A program made the translations under genes and the position numbers. This document shows positions 1 to 9,700 of a stretch of DNA of 64,000 nucleotides, piece by piece. The stretch is taken from the NCBI GenBank assembly GCA_900498245.1, contig LS998015.1:765259-829258 (forward strand), given 5' to 3'. The stretch's first letter is position 1. Every line of letters begins with the position of its first letter. The DNA comes from Candidatus Zixiibacteriota bacterium. Lineage in GTDB: Bacteria; Zixibacteria; MSB-5A5; GN15; PGXB01. A model generated the notes under the pieces. The model worked only from the letters and a program-made list of their open reading frames with translations, did no database searches and was not told the origin of the DNA.

Positions 1-474
1 GGCCAGCCAGACATGTTTTTCCTGATCTTTTCCGACCGGAACCTTATGGGCGTTATAGACGCAGATGTCGGCCGCCTGCAGAACCGGGTAACCCAGAAAA
101 CCGTAACTATCCAGACCCTTGTCCTCCTTTTTCTCGGTGTAGGTCGGCAGGCGGGTGAGGGTCGGCACGGTTATCATCATGGAAAAGAGAAGATGCAGTT
201 CGGCGTGCTCTTTGACATCGGACTGAATGAATATGGCGCATTTTTCCGGGTCAAGGCCGGCTGAGAGATAATCGACCGCCAACTGGAACACCCTCTCTCG
301 AAGGACCTCGGTATGCTCATAGTCGCCGGTCAGGGCGTGCCAGTCGACAATACAGCAGTACATATTGTAGTCGTTTTGAAGATTAACCCAGTTTTTGAGG
401 GCCGCTTCGAGGTTGCCGATATGCAGTTCTCCCGACGGCTGCATGCCGGAGAGAATAGTTTCTTTTTGGGACAA
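1..474 (-). CDS. trpS: Tryptophanyl-tRNA synthetase, N-terminal part (cut by window edge)
   Basis: This class I aminoacyl-tRNA synthetase charges tRNA-Trp in the cytoplasm. The first 158 codons are present and the reading frame runs off the window at base 1. The opening residues ILSGMQPSGELHIGNLEAAL carry the class I HIGH-type motif (HIGN), and later segments (IVDWHALTGDY, GYPVLQAADI, HKVPVGKDQ) match the TrpRS Rossmann fold. The KMSKS loop and anticodon-binding domain lie outside the window. I chose the TTG start at 474 because GGAG sits 6 bases upstream and no ATG fits better; the next ATG would cut into the conserved start of the fold. It begins 3 bases after the stop of the HNH gene, so the two are probably co-transcribed. 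Confidence 0.93.
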   Translation of the reverse strand, partial: MSQKETILSGMQPSGELHIGNLEAALKNWVNLQNDYNMYCCIVDWHALTGDYEHTEVLRERVFQLAVDYLSAGLDPEKCAIFIQSDVKEHAELHLLFSMMITVPTLTRLPTYTEKKEDKGLDSYGFLGYPVLQAADICVYNAHKVPVGKDQEKHVWLA

Positions 475-477
475 TTT

Positions 478-993
478 TTACTCCATGAATAGATATTGTT
501 TCCAACGGTTGTCGGTAACCCCGACAAAGCGCTGGATATATGTAATATGATTGGGGCGGGTGGGCTTCCGGAGAAGCTTCATACCGGCCTGGGTCGGCGT
601 CTGATCCCCTTTCTTGTTGTTGCAACGGTCGCAGGCGCAGGCCAGATTTTCCCAGGTGTCGGCGCCGCCGAGATTCTTGGGGACGATATGGTCCACGGTC
701 ATCGGCCCCTTGGTGGAGCCGCAATAACTGCAGACGTAGCCGTCGCGAAGAAGAACATTCTTGCGGGTCAATAGAATCCTTTTGCGCGGGGCCTTAATGA
801 ATCTTTCCAGCCGAACCACGGACGGGAGCGGGAAAGAAGTCGAGATAGAATGAATCCTGATGCCGTCGTGGGTCTCAATAAGTTCGGCCTTTCCGAGCAA
901 CATAAGAATCATGGCTCGCCGGGCGGTGCAGACCGACAGCGGCTCGTAGTTCTGATTTAGAACCAGCACGTTATGGTTAAGTAGGTTAGGCAT
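478..993 (-). CDS. HNH endonuclease family protein
   Basis: A 171-residue protein of the HNH nuclease family. The core is at residues 85-140: two Cys pairs (CSYCG and CDRCN) that would bind a structural zinc flank the VDHIVPKNLGG segment, whose histidine is the expected catalytic residue, followed by the Asn-containing ENL segment. The N-terminal 80 residues (LVLNQNYEPL, RRAMILMLLGKAEL) match the usual leader of stand-alone chromosomal HNH proteins found in many phyla. The cellular substrate of that subgroup is not known. It lies directly upstream of trpS with a 3-base gap. There are no restriction-modification or phage genes beside it, so a housekeeping or repair role is as likely as defence. 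Confidence 0.88.
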   Translation of the reverse strand: MPNLLNHNVLVLNQNYEPLSVCTARRAMILMLLGKAELIETHDGIRIHSISTSFPLPSVVRLERFIKAPRKRILLTRKNVLLRDGYVCSYCGSTKGPMTVDHIVPKNLGGADTWENLACACDRCNNKKGDQTPTQAGMKLLRKPTRPNHITYIQRFVGVTDNRWKQYLFME

Positions 994-1143
994 CGCAGTA
1001 AACTATCCTATTGGCGGGTATCGCCCGCTTAATTGGTTAAAATTAGTCTCCGAAAGGCGATTGTCAATAGATATTTGGCGCCTCCGGCTTTTGCGGGTCG
1101 TTCCGCCATAACTTCGGTTCATCCTTTTCCCTTCGGCCAGTTT

Positions 1144-1163
1144 AATATTGGCGGCACAATATT
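1144..1163. promoter_or_regulatory. Inverted repeat in divergent promoter region (possible operator)
   Basis: AATATTG, 6 bases, then CAATATT: a 7-bp perfect inverted repeat in the 220-bp gap between the divergent HNH gene and the glycosyltransferase gene. Its position and symmetry suit a dimeric regulator, but no regulator is encoded nearby. Function is inferred only. Confidence 0.3.
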
Positions 1164-1213
1164 CGGCGACTATATTTATTCTTATTAACACGGCATAATA
1201 ACGAAAGGTTGAA

Positions 1214-2404
1214 CTGAAACCGTTTCCGAAAGTAATCCTGCTTTTTCTGGCGGTCGATTGGCCGATTTTCATGCGGCGCCCGATGGTGACGGCCCTGGCA
1301 GAAGAAGCGGCAAAATATGGGACGATTGTCATTGCCATCAATCGTCCGCTCTGTCCGTTTACGACAATCTTCCGCAAACCGGGACGTATCAGGGAACTTA
1401 TGGGAAGGGCCCGTCCGAAGAAGCTCCACGAAAACCTTTATCTTTATTCGCCGCGATATTTTCTTCATGATTTCGTGGCGGGTAAATCCGGTCTGCTGGA
1501 ATCTATCAACCTTGCTATCCTGAGACGCGGATTAAGGCGCATTTTGGGTCGTCTCGATATCACAGAAATAGCGCCGATAGTATGGTACTACTACCCCCAG
1601 CAAGGGTATGTCACACGGCTTTTTCCGGGGAGTTTTAATATTTACGAGATTTATGATAATCTGACCGATATTCAAGGGCGGGAAATTCCCTATTTGGTTT
1701 CCATGGAAAAAAGATGGCGCGGCGCGGTGGACCTGGTTCTAACCGCCAACGAGGATATTTTCAATCGCTATGGCAGGAAGTATGAAATCGCATGGGTGTT
1801 CGGCAACGGCTTAGCCAGGGATATTTTTGAAAAACTGGTGTCGGACCGGAGTGAGTCGTGGCCGGGGGCCGATAAGATCGGACGGCCCCGCGTAGGTTAT
1901 GCGGGTATGGTATCCGACCGGCTTGACTGGGAGTTAATCCGTAAATTGGCCGGGGAAAGACCGAACTGGCAATTCGTTTTTGCGGGTCGCATCGATGACG
2001 CCGGGATTCCCGGGGAATTTAATTCCTTCAAGAACGTTCACTTTACCGGCGAGTATAAGCATGAAATGGTTCCGGCAATTTTGGGCAGTTTCGATGCGGC
2101 CATTTTGCCGTACCGGGATAATGATTTTTTCCACAGTTTTAAGCCGTTGAAATTTTATGAATATGCCGCGGCCGGTTTGCCGACGGTTTCGACCCGCAGC
2201 GATGAACTTAAATTATTTTCGGCGGAATTCGTGAAAAATGTTCCGGGCAAAACCGACAAATGGCTCGAGGCGATTGAGACGCAGCTACGGGCCGACCGCT
2301 CCAGGATGAAGGAAATCGGGCGGGAGATCGCTTCGCGGCATATCTGGGACAATATGGGCGCGGAACTTCTATCGAAATTGAAAAAGCATCTCGAGTCACT
2401 TTGA
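1214..2404 (+). CDS. Glycosyltransferase, GT-B fold (family 1/4-like)
   Basis: Probably a cytoplasmic or membrane-associated sugar transferase of LPS or exopolysaccharide assembly. The C-terminal half has the donor-binding features of GT-B enzymes: GYAGMVSDRLDWELI and FVFAGRIDD strands, then KPLKFYEYAAAGLPTVST near residue 320, the EX7E-like signature. The first ATG is at 1271, but the in-frame codons before it encode VILLFLAVDWPIF, a convincing first beta strand of the Rossmann fold that leads straight into MRRPMVTALAEE. The in-frame stops are at 1196 and 1199, and no ATG, GTG or TTG lies between them and 1271. A CTG at 1214 has AAAGG about 5 bases upstream, so I extend to it with reservation. 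The gene heads an envelope cluster with lpxL-like and heptosyltransferase genes. The sugar donor cannot be read from the sequence. Confidence 0.85.
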   Translation: MKPFPKVILLFLAVDWPIFMRRPMVTALAEEAAKYGTIVIAINRPLCPFTTIFRKPGRIRELMGRARPKKLHENLYLYSPRYFLHDFVAGKSGLLESINLAILRRGLRRILGRLDITEIAPIVWYYYPQQGYVTRLFPGSFNIYEIYDNLTDIQGREIPYLVSMEKRWRGAVDLVLTANEDIFNRYGRKYEIAWVFGNGLARDIFEKLVSDRSESWPGADKIGRPRVGYAGMVSDRLDWELIRKLAGERPNWQFVFAGRIDDAGIPGEFNSFKNVHFTGEYKHEMVPAILGSFDAAILPYRDNDFFHSFKPLKFYEYAAAGLPTVSTRSDELKLFSAEFVKNVPGKTDKWLEAIETQLRADRSRMKEIGREIASRHIWDNMGAELLSKLKKHLESL

Positions 2405-2475
2405 AAAATCCCTTAATCGATTGTGCTTTTCCGAGAACGTTTGTTTAAGAGCGGAGAAGTTCTTATTTTAGGCCC

Positions 2476-3438
2476 ATGCGATACCTGGCTTTGAAAATAT
2501 CATTTCTTATTTGCTTTCTATATACAATTGCCGGGGCGGTCGATTCGACAGGAATTATTCAGAGAGAATATTTTATTTTTCACTTTGATAATCCGATTTT
2601 TGTGAGCACAGCCGATTCCGCTCTGAATGCGGCCCGCGGACAACTGATTGGCCTTCTGAACGATTCGCTCGATTACCGCCCTGACATTTACATTTCGGAT
2701 AATTTGGAGGAGTTCAAGAAGGTGGTGGGGTCGGCGTTTCCCGATTGGGGGGCGGCCGCGGCGCTCCCGTACCGGCGCCTGATAGCGATCAAATCGCCGG
2801 CTCATTTCCGGCTGGGCAAACCGCTGCGCGAACTGCTTATTCATGAATACGCCCATCTGGCGCTGGCGCATCGGCTTGGATTGGTGCAGGCCCCGCGCTG
2901 GCTCGATGAAGGTCTGGCGATGCGGCTTTCGGCGGAGTGGGGCTGGGAACAGAACCTGTCGATGTCGCGGGCGGCGATATTCAACGCTTTCGTGCCGTTG
3001 CGGCAAATCGATCGAATGAATCTTTTTACCGAGGGGGAGGCCCAGATCGCCTATTCGGAATCATACCTGGCGGTGAAATATCTACTGGACAGTTACGGCC
3101 GGGAAACGTTTAATTTGTTTTTGAACAAACTGAAAGAGGGGAAAGATACCGATGAGGCGCTTTTCGCCGCCACGGGATCGCATTATGATGACTTTGAAAA
3201 AGAGTTTTTCGACTATCTGCATAACAGGTACAACCTGATGACTTTTTTCGGTGACACCATTTATTTCTGGTCGATCCTCGGCTTGATCGTAATCGTTGCG
3301 GCCGTGCTCAGTTTTTTCAGGCGCAAGAAGAAATACAAAGAGTGGGAGGAAGAGGAAAAATATCAATCCCGCGACTTCGATTACGGTAATCCCGACGACC
3401 CGGAAGAGATCGACGATGACGATAAGCCATGGTCTTGA
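2476..3438 (+). CDS. Membrane-anchored gluzincin (peptidase MA-like) metalloprotease
   Basis: A 320-residue exported protein with a signal peptide (residues 1-20), a gluzincin catalytic core and one C-terminal transmembrane helix (about 257-277) followed by a short, very acidic cytoplasmic tail (EEEEKYQ, DDPEEIDDDDKPW). The zinc site is HEYAH at residues 123-127, with the third ligand in the downstream DEGLA motif near residue 146, as in the peptidase MA family. The active site would face the periplasm. The substrate is unknown. Its last 23 bases overlap the start of the lpxL-like gene, so the two are translationally coupled, which hints at a role in envelope maintenance. The acidic tail may simply reflect the overlapping reading frame. 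Confidence 0.8.
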   Translation: MRYLALKISFLICFLYTIAGAVDSTGIIQREYFIFHFDNPIFVSTADSALNAARGQLIGLLNDSLDYRPDIYISDNLEEFKKVVGSAFPDWGAAAALPYRRLIAIKSPAHFRLGKPLRELLIHEYAHLALAHRLGLVQAPRWLDEGLAMRLSAEWGWEQNLSMSRAAIFNAFVPLRQIDRMNLFTEGEAQIAYSESYLAVKYLLDSYGRETFNLFLNKLKEGKDTDEALFAATGSHYDDFEKEFFDYLHNRYNLMTFFGDTIYFWSILGLIVIVAAVLSFFRRKKKYKEWEEEEKYQSRDFDYGNPDDPEEIDDDDKPWS

Positions 3439-4294
3439 ATATTTAGGGGTCCGTCTTCTGACCGGGCTCGTGCAGATTCTTCCGGCTCGAGTTGCCGATT
3501 GGAAGGCAATCTTACTGGGGAATCTGGCCTATTATATACTGACATCACGGCGTCGGATCGCCCGCGCCAATTTGAAACGGGCCTTTCCAGGCGAAAAGGA
3601 TGACCGGGAAATAACGCGTATTGTCAAAGGGGTTTTTGTCAATATCGCCCGGACCTCGGTGGAATTTGCGCGGCAGCCGAAATTGAAGCGAGATCGAATT
3701 CTCGATATGGTCACCTGCGAAGGGAAAGAGCATCTCGATCGGGTCGTCAAGGAGGGGAAGGGGGCGATGCTCATTTCGGGGCATTTTGGCAACTGGGAAT
3801 TATTGGGGGCGTGGCTGGCAGCGGTGGGATATAACGTTGATTTTCTCGTCGGGGAGCAGCATAATCCGTACGTGGACCGCCTGCTGGTGTCGTTTCGGGA
3901 AGCCGTCGGAGTGGGCATTATCCCGGTCGGAGTGGCGAGCCGTCACGTATTCAAGGCGCTTCGCGTCGGGCGCATGGTGGCAGTCGTATCCGACCAACAT
4001 TCCGCATCGGGCGGAGAGATTGTGCAGTTCTTCGGACGCCCGGCATCGACCCCTAAAGGGCCGGCGGCGTTCGCGGTGAAAGTCGGCTGTCCGATTCTCT
4101 GCGGCGGTCTGGTGCGTCTGGGTTACAATCGTCATCATGCCATAATAACGCCTCCCATTTACCCGCCGGCCACCGGGAACGATGAACAGGATATTCACCG
4201 GATGACCCAGGAATACACTTCGCGGTTTGAAGCGATTATCAGAGAGCATCCGGAACAGTGGATGTGGACCCATCGCCGCTGGAAGGTTGACTGA
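3416..4294 (+). CDS. Lipid A biosynthesis acyltransferase (LpxL/HtrB family)
   Basis: An inner-membrane acyltransferase of 292 residues that should add a secondary acyl chain to a lipid A precursor. The family's HX4E catalytic motif appears as HFGNWE at residues 123-128 in the context GAMLISGHFGNWELLG. The second block (GEQHNPYVDRLL) and the C-terminal WMWTHRRWK, typical of this family, are also present. The start at 3416 is chosen because MTISHGLEYLGVRLL aligns with family N-termini and has GGAAGAG upstream; the frame is open further upstream only as a shadow of the peptidase gene. It overlaps the peptidase by 23 bases and precedes the heptosyltransferase gene by 8 bases. Acyl-chain specificity (LpxL or LpxM type) cannot be told. 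Confidence 0.93.
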   Translation: MTISHGLEYLGVRLLTGLVQILPARVADWKAILLGNLAYYILTSRRRIARANLKRAFPGEKDDREITRIVKGVFVNIARTSVEFARQPKLKRDRILDMVTCEGKEHLDRVVKEGKGAMLISGHFGNWELLGAWLAAVGYNVDFLVGEQHNPYVDRLLVSFREAVGVGIIPVGVASRHVFKALRVGRMVAVVSDQHSASGGEIVQFFGRPASTPKGPAAFAVKVGCPILCGGLVRLGYNRHHAIITPPIYPPATGNDEQDIHRMTQEYTSRFEAIIREHPEQWMWTHRRWKVD

Positions 4295-4302
4295 GATCAA
4301 GC

Positions 4303-5334
4303 ATGAGCAAAATAATAATCAGAACGCCCAACCATCTCGGGGATTGCCTGATGGCGCTTCCGGCAGTGGAAGCGCTGGCCGGGGAGTGCCGGGATGATCA
4401 AATTACACTTTTGGGGCCGGATTGGGCCGACAAGATTTATGGCCAGGTACCAGAGATCAGTTTCATTCCGATAGCAGGATACCGGTTGCACGGCGTTCAA
4501 GCGATATCCTATCAAACGCCCGTGGTTCGCCAGGAGCGATTTGACAGAGGGCTTCTTTTGACACCGTCGTTTTCGTCGGCTTTGATCTTTTTCCGCGGGA
4601 GGGTAAAAGAGAGATACGGATATGCCGGAGAGGGGCGCCGGATTCTTTTGAATCATACTCTGGAATATGCGCATGACATAGTCATCCATCGCTCCCAGCG
4701 CTATATCCATCTGGCCGAGTTTTTTCTTGATAGGAAATTGAGTCAGGGCCGTCCGCTTATGAAATTTCCCGCGACTGATATGGCCGGCGCCGAGAAAATT
4801 ATGTTCGAGTTCAAAATTGACGCCAGAATTCCGTTAGTCGCAATCGCTCCGCAGGCGGTGGCGGAATCGCGGCGCTGGGGGGTTGATAAATATGCTCAAC
4901 TGGCCGATCGCCTGGTGCGTCGTTATGACTGTCAGATAATCCTTCTGGGGACCAAAGCGGAAGCGCCCGCCGGAAGTGAGGTGGCCCGTAACAACCGTCG
5001 CATCTTCAATCTTTGCGGACTTACCGACATCGGTTCGGCCGCGGCCCTGTTGTCCCGGGTGCTGCTTTTTGTCGGCAATGATTCGGGGCTGGCGCATCTG
5101 GCCGCCGCCGTAGATATTCCAATTGTAGTTCTGTCGGGGGCCGACAATCCGGCGGAAACATCGCCATTGTCGGACAAGAAGACCGTCATCATCAAGGAAC
5201 ACCTGGAATGTATTTCCTGTGTAAAGAATGTCTGCCCGAAGCGCGGCGAGGCCTTCATGCGCTGTATGAAGGAGATTTCGGTGGAGGAAGTTTTCAACGC
5301 CGGCCAGAAATTGATTGAGCCATATTTCAAATGA
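4303..5334 (+). CDS. ADP-heptose:LPS heptosyltransferase (GT family 9)
   Basis: A 343-residue GT-B enzyme of the WaaF/WaaC family, which transfers heptose to the LPS inner core on the cytoplasmic face of the inner membrane. Diagnostic features are the N-terminal RTPNHLGDCLMALPA (the acceptor-side loop with the GD pair), the C-terminal FVGNDSGLAHLAAAV motif around residues 255-270 that contacts the ADP-sugar, and a Cys-rich tail (ECISCVKNVCPK, FMRCM) common in WaaF-like proteins. The stop overlaps the next ATG by 4 bases (ATGA), so it is coupled to the PfkB kinase. This suggests the kinase may serve sugar activation in the same pathway. Confidence 0.92.
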   Translation: MSKIIIRTPNHLGDCLMALPAVEALAGECRDDQITLLGPDWADKIYGQVPEISFIPIAGYRLHGVQAISYQTPVVRQERFDRGLLLTPSFSSALIFFRGRVKERYGYAGEGRRILLNHTLEYAHDIVIHRSQRYIHLAEFFLDRKLSQGRPLMKFPATDMAGAEKIMFEFKIDARIPLVAIAPQAVAESRRWGVDKYAQLADRLVRRYDCQIILLGTKAEAPAGSEVARNNRRIFNLCGLTDIGSAAALLSRVLLFVGNDSGLAHLAAAVDIPIVVLSGADNPAETSPLSDKKTVIIKEHLECISCVKNVCPKRGEAFMRCMKEISVEEVFNAGQKLIEPYFK

Positions 5335-6263
5335 AAATCGGTCTCATCGGAAGTATCAATCGCGATACGGTGCACCTGGCCGACAAAACTGTGAAGCGCG
5401 GTTGGGGCGGCATGCTGTACAACCTGGTTACGCTGTCGCATTTGATCGGTAAGAGGGCGGAAATATTTCCGGTTTGCCATATCGGCCGGGACTCGTGGGG
5501 AGAAATTAATGCGATACTTCGGCAATTACCCGGCGTTCGAACCGATTATGTACACAGGGTCCCCGAGAAGAATAATCATTGTCATCTGACCTATCTGCCG
5601 GACGGTGAAAAGACCGAAGTACTCGAGGGCGGAGTGCGCCCGCTTCGATATGATGATGTGGCGGCGCTTCTCGATTCCGATATCATTCTGGTGAACTATA
5701 TATCGGGACGGGATATTCATCTGAAGTCGCTTCAAAAATTAAGGCGCAATTATTCCGGTCCGATTCTTATGGATATCCATTCTTCAACCCTGGGCAAAAG
5801 GAAGAATGGCACCCGTTTTTTCCGCCGCCCTCCGCATTGGGAAGAAATGGTCATTGCCGCGGATTATCTCCAGATGAACCGCCGCGAACTCGCCATTCTT
5901 AACGGGCGGCCGGAATGGCCCCTATCCGCTGAGATGAAATTGGAGGATGAGGCTCGATTTATCTACCGTCGGCTCCAATCTGTAAGAAGGACTATCAAGG
6001 ATAGAAGTTTGATTATCACGGCCGGAATTGATGGATGCTACATTATCACGGCAGGGGCAAGAGGATTGACCATAGAGCACATTCCGCCGGTTAGGAGAGT
6101 CAAAGGAGGAGACGCCACCGGGTGCGGCGATTGTTTCAGCGCGGGGATGGCGGCGGCCCTGGTCCGGGGCAAGGGACTCCGGGACGCAGCGGAGCAGGGC
6201 AACAGAGCCGCATACGGCAGAATTACAGGTCATATAATTTACGAATTACTTCAATCTAATTAA
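5331..6263 (+). CDS. PfkB-family carbohydrate kinase
   Basis: A 310-residue ribokinase-type sugar kinase. The N-terminus (KIGLIGSINRDTV) is the first strand with the substrate loop. The C-terminal GGDATGCGDCFSAGMAAAL near residue 262 is PfkB signature 2, with the catalytic aspartate in GCGD and an anion hole for the ATP phosphates. Signature 1 is divergent (GGMLYNLVTLSHLIG), so the sugar cannot be assigned. Because it is translationally coupled to a GT9 heptosyltransferase, a role in making an activated LPS sugar, like the kinase half of HldE, is reasonable but unproven. It is the last gene of the envelope cluster; I see no clear terminator hairpin after it. Confidence 0.88.
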   Translation: MKIGLIGSINRDTVHLADKTVKRGWGGMLYNLVTLSHLIGKRAEIFPVCHIGRDSWGEINAILRQLPGVRTDYVHRVPEKNNHCHLTYLPDGEKTEVLEGGVRPLRYDDVAALLDSDIILVNYISGRDIHLKSLQKLRRNYSGPILMDIHSSTLGKRKNGTRFFRRPPHWEEMVIAADYLQMNRRELAILNGRPEWPLSAEMKLEDEARFIYRRLQSVRRTIKDRSLIITAGIDGCYIITAGARGLTIEHIPPVRRVKGGDATGCGDCFSAGMAAALVRGKGLRDAAEQGNRAAYGRITGHIIYELLQSN

Positions 6264-6747
6264 GTCTGAATTTGTCAAGATTCTGCGGGGCGAGTTTCAA
6301 TTCAATGGTTAAAAAAAGGTTGACAAATCTACCCTTTTTCGATTAATTAAAACTGGGTATTCAGCCGGAAATTGAAACCAAGATTCTACCTAAAAAGTTT
6401 TGCCATAGCATTTTCGATAATCTCAAACTCAATCAGGTTCGAGGTAATTTCCGGTTGGATCAGAGTAAGCCACTGACAGATTCTGACACCGGGCAATTAC
6501 CTACTTATCGACATCGCGCAAATTGACAGATTAATGTCCCACGGATAATTGGTCCCTGAGGACCCGGGCGCAAAATGCCTCTTAATATTTTTGGTTTCAA
6601 AGTTATAGGGAAAATTCCCGATGGTGACGGCCGTTACCTGCACGCCGAAAGCGTCCGGCTATTTTTTCCATTTGCTCCCGAGAATCATAACTTCACAATA
6701 CGCCAATTTGTGACCGAGTTCCATAAACATTATGTGTAGGAGGAAAA
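6264..6747. other. Intergenic region upstream of the large secreted protein
   Basis: About 480 bases with no convincing gene on either strand. A possible sigma70-like promoter lies at 6320-6348 (TTGACA, 17 bases, TTAATT; the -10 is weak), about 400 bases before the next start. AGGAGG at 6738-6743 serves the following gene. Nothing else was recognised; the length leaves room for a long leader. Confidence 0.4.
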
Positions 6748-9700
6748 ATGATGAGAAGAGTTATTTTCATTGCGGCCGGAGTGTTCCTGTGCGCGGCCAT
6801 GATTCCGACAGGGATCAGGGGGGATCAGCCGGCGACCCCGCTGAGTCCGGAAAGAATGGCCCAAGTCAATGCGGTTTATGCCGTGGTGAATACCATTGAC
6901 GGCGGCGCGGGGAGTCTCCGGCAGGCGATAATGAACGCCAATCTGGGCGTCGGGCCGGATATCATCACTTTCAATATTGTCGGAGTCGGGCCGCACACCA
7001 TTACTCCGCTTTCGCCTCTTCCGGCCTTAACCGATATGGCCGGAGTGTTTATTGACGGCTTTACCCAGCCGGGAGCGGCCCCCGGGGCCAATCCGCCGGC
7101 CACGGCAGCACTTCAGATTATTCTCGACGGCTCTCTGGCCGGAGCGGCCGACGGGCTAGTGATACAGTCGGATAACAATGTCATTCGCGGGCTGGTCATA
7201 AGTTATTTTCAGCAGAACGGCATTTATATTCATGCCACCTATGAAGCCGCCAATAATCTTATCTACTGCAATTTTATCGGGACCGATGTCAGCGGGACAG
7301 CGGATCACGGTAACGGCACCAATCCGGCTTCGCTCTGGGGCGGTGTCTATATCGATAATCAGCCGGGCGGAAGCGCCTTTGCGAATACTATCGACGCCAA
7401 CTTGATTTCAGGAAATTATGCCGAAGGCGTTTCGATAATCGGGCCGAGAGTTCCCGGCGATGTTTACGGCAATTTCGTGTTGAGAAATTATATCGGCACC
7501 GACATAGCCGGAACGGCCGATTTGGGCAATGACCACGATGGAGTCTGCCTGTCGGAAGGGACCCACGATAACAAGGTCAGCCACAACCTCATTTCAGGAA
7601 ACGACTATGACGGTGTGGGGATAAACGGGTTCAACAATGTTCAATATGCCGCACCGCCGATCCAGACCTATTTGAATATTGTGGACAGCAATATTATCGG
7701 GCTCGATGTCAACGCCAGTAATATCCTGCCGAACAGCACTCACGGCGTCGCTATCGGCACCTATGGCCCCTCGTTCTGGGGGTGCGCCGACCGCAATCGG
7801 ATCGGACCCGATAATATAATCGCCAGTAACGGCGGTATCGGCGTGGGCGTGTGGGAAGACGGGGTTAATAATTTCAATGCCGACCAGAATACGATCACGG
7901 CCAATTCCATTTATAATAACGGTGGGCTGGGTATTGACCTGGTCAATAATGGGGTGACGCCTAACGACCTGGGGGATCTTGATACGGGACCGAATCAGGA
8001 ACTCAATTTCCCGGTAATTACGCTAATAACTTTTGCCGCCGGGACCACGACCATAACCGGTACCATCGGCATTGATACACCACCCAATCAGGCGCTGGTC
8101 GAGGTTTTCAAGGCCCGTACCGATCCGAGCGGTTACGGCGAGGGTGAAATTTTTGTCGGCAATGCCGTGCCGGACGCGTTGGGGAACTGGACATTGGTGA
8201 CTCTGGCTCTGGCCCAGGGTGATAATGTGACCGCCACAACGACCGATGTAAATGGAAACACGTCGGAATTCTGCGCCAATATGGCGTTGCCGGGAATTCC
8301 CGAACCGGATACCTGCGAATATTATAAGGCGCCCTATCCCGATTATGCTCCGAATGGGATGCCTGATTTTGATCAGAAACAGAACGGCTGGTCTATTCCG
8401 GGTCAGCCGACCCCGCAATGGACCCATTGCGGGCCGGTGGCTCTGGCCGACTGCCTCTGGTGGTTCGACTCCAAATTCGAGACGAATACCACGCCGCCCC
8501 CGGCAGTTATCGACAACTATCCGTTGGTGAGGAACTTTACACCTCTGACGGTTGACGATCACGCCGCCTCGAACGTGATTCCTTTGGTGGACACTCTGGC
8601 CAAGTATGCCTTGACCAATATCGGCGGTTCCGGAACGACCGTGCAGAATCTGGCGACCGCGGCGGTATCCTGGATCGACAGTGTGGGGTTGAGCCAGTGG
8701 TATACGGTAAGACTTTTCCCGATCGATCCGGCCTTTGGCTTTGATTCGATCAAGCAGTGGGTTCTGGAGAGCCAGGATGTAATTTTACTTCTCGGCTTCT
8801 GGCAGGAAGCCGGTTCCGGATTATGCGAGCGAATCGGCGGGCATTATGTAACGGTCGCCGGAACTTGTACGGACGTGGTGGATTCGGCGCTATGCATCTC
8901 CGATCCTTATTATGATCATAACGAAGGGGAGCCACCGGCGGGAAGCGCGCACGGCTCCGGGGTTCATAATGACGCCGCTCTGGTTTCCGGTCCGCACGGC
9001 ACGATTCATCACGACCGGTACAATGTCATACCGGCGGGATGTGTGCCGATTCAGGCGCCGGTATTCGCAGTCGAACTGGCCAATTATCCTGTGACTCAGG
9101 CCGATGCCGCGCAATTTCAGGGTCAGAATCAATTCGACCCGGCTATTCCGGGGACCACCCCGATGGGGACGCCGATTCATACCATCATTGAATTTGCCAT
9201 CGTGATCTGCCCGGTGGCCGATTCCGACGGCGACGGCGTTCCGGATCCGAATGACAACTGTCCGCATACCTATAATCCGGATCAACTGGATACCGACCAG
9301 GACGGTGTCGGCGACGCCTGCGACAACTGCCCGTACAAGTACAATCCCGATCAGGCCGATTTCGACGGCGACGGTGTCGGGGATGTCTGCGACAATTGTT
9401 ATAATGTGCCAAATCCCGGTCAGACCGATGTTGACCGCGATGGGGTAGGCGATGTTTGCGACAATTGTCCCGGCACATATAATCCGGGACAGGAAGATAT
9501 CGATGGCGACGGTGTCGGTAACGCCTGCGATCCGGATTATCCCGTGTACTATAAGCCGGGGTATCCCGATTACGCTCCCAACGGCATGCCTGATATCGAT
9601 CAGAAGCAGATGCCGTGGACAAACGGTCCCCAGTGGACCCATTGCGGTCCGGTGGCCGTGGCCAACTGTCTCTTCTGGTTCGATTCCAAATATCAGTTCC

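Noticed and set aside
9185..9622. Arg-rich open frames on the minus strand across the thrombospondin-repeat region
   Set aside because: Shadows of the Asp/Gly-rich repeats on the plus strand (GAT/GAC codons read in reverse), with no start signals.
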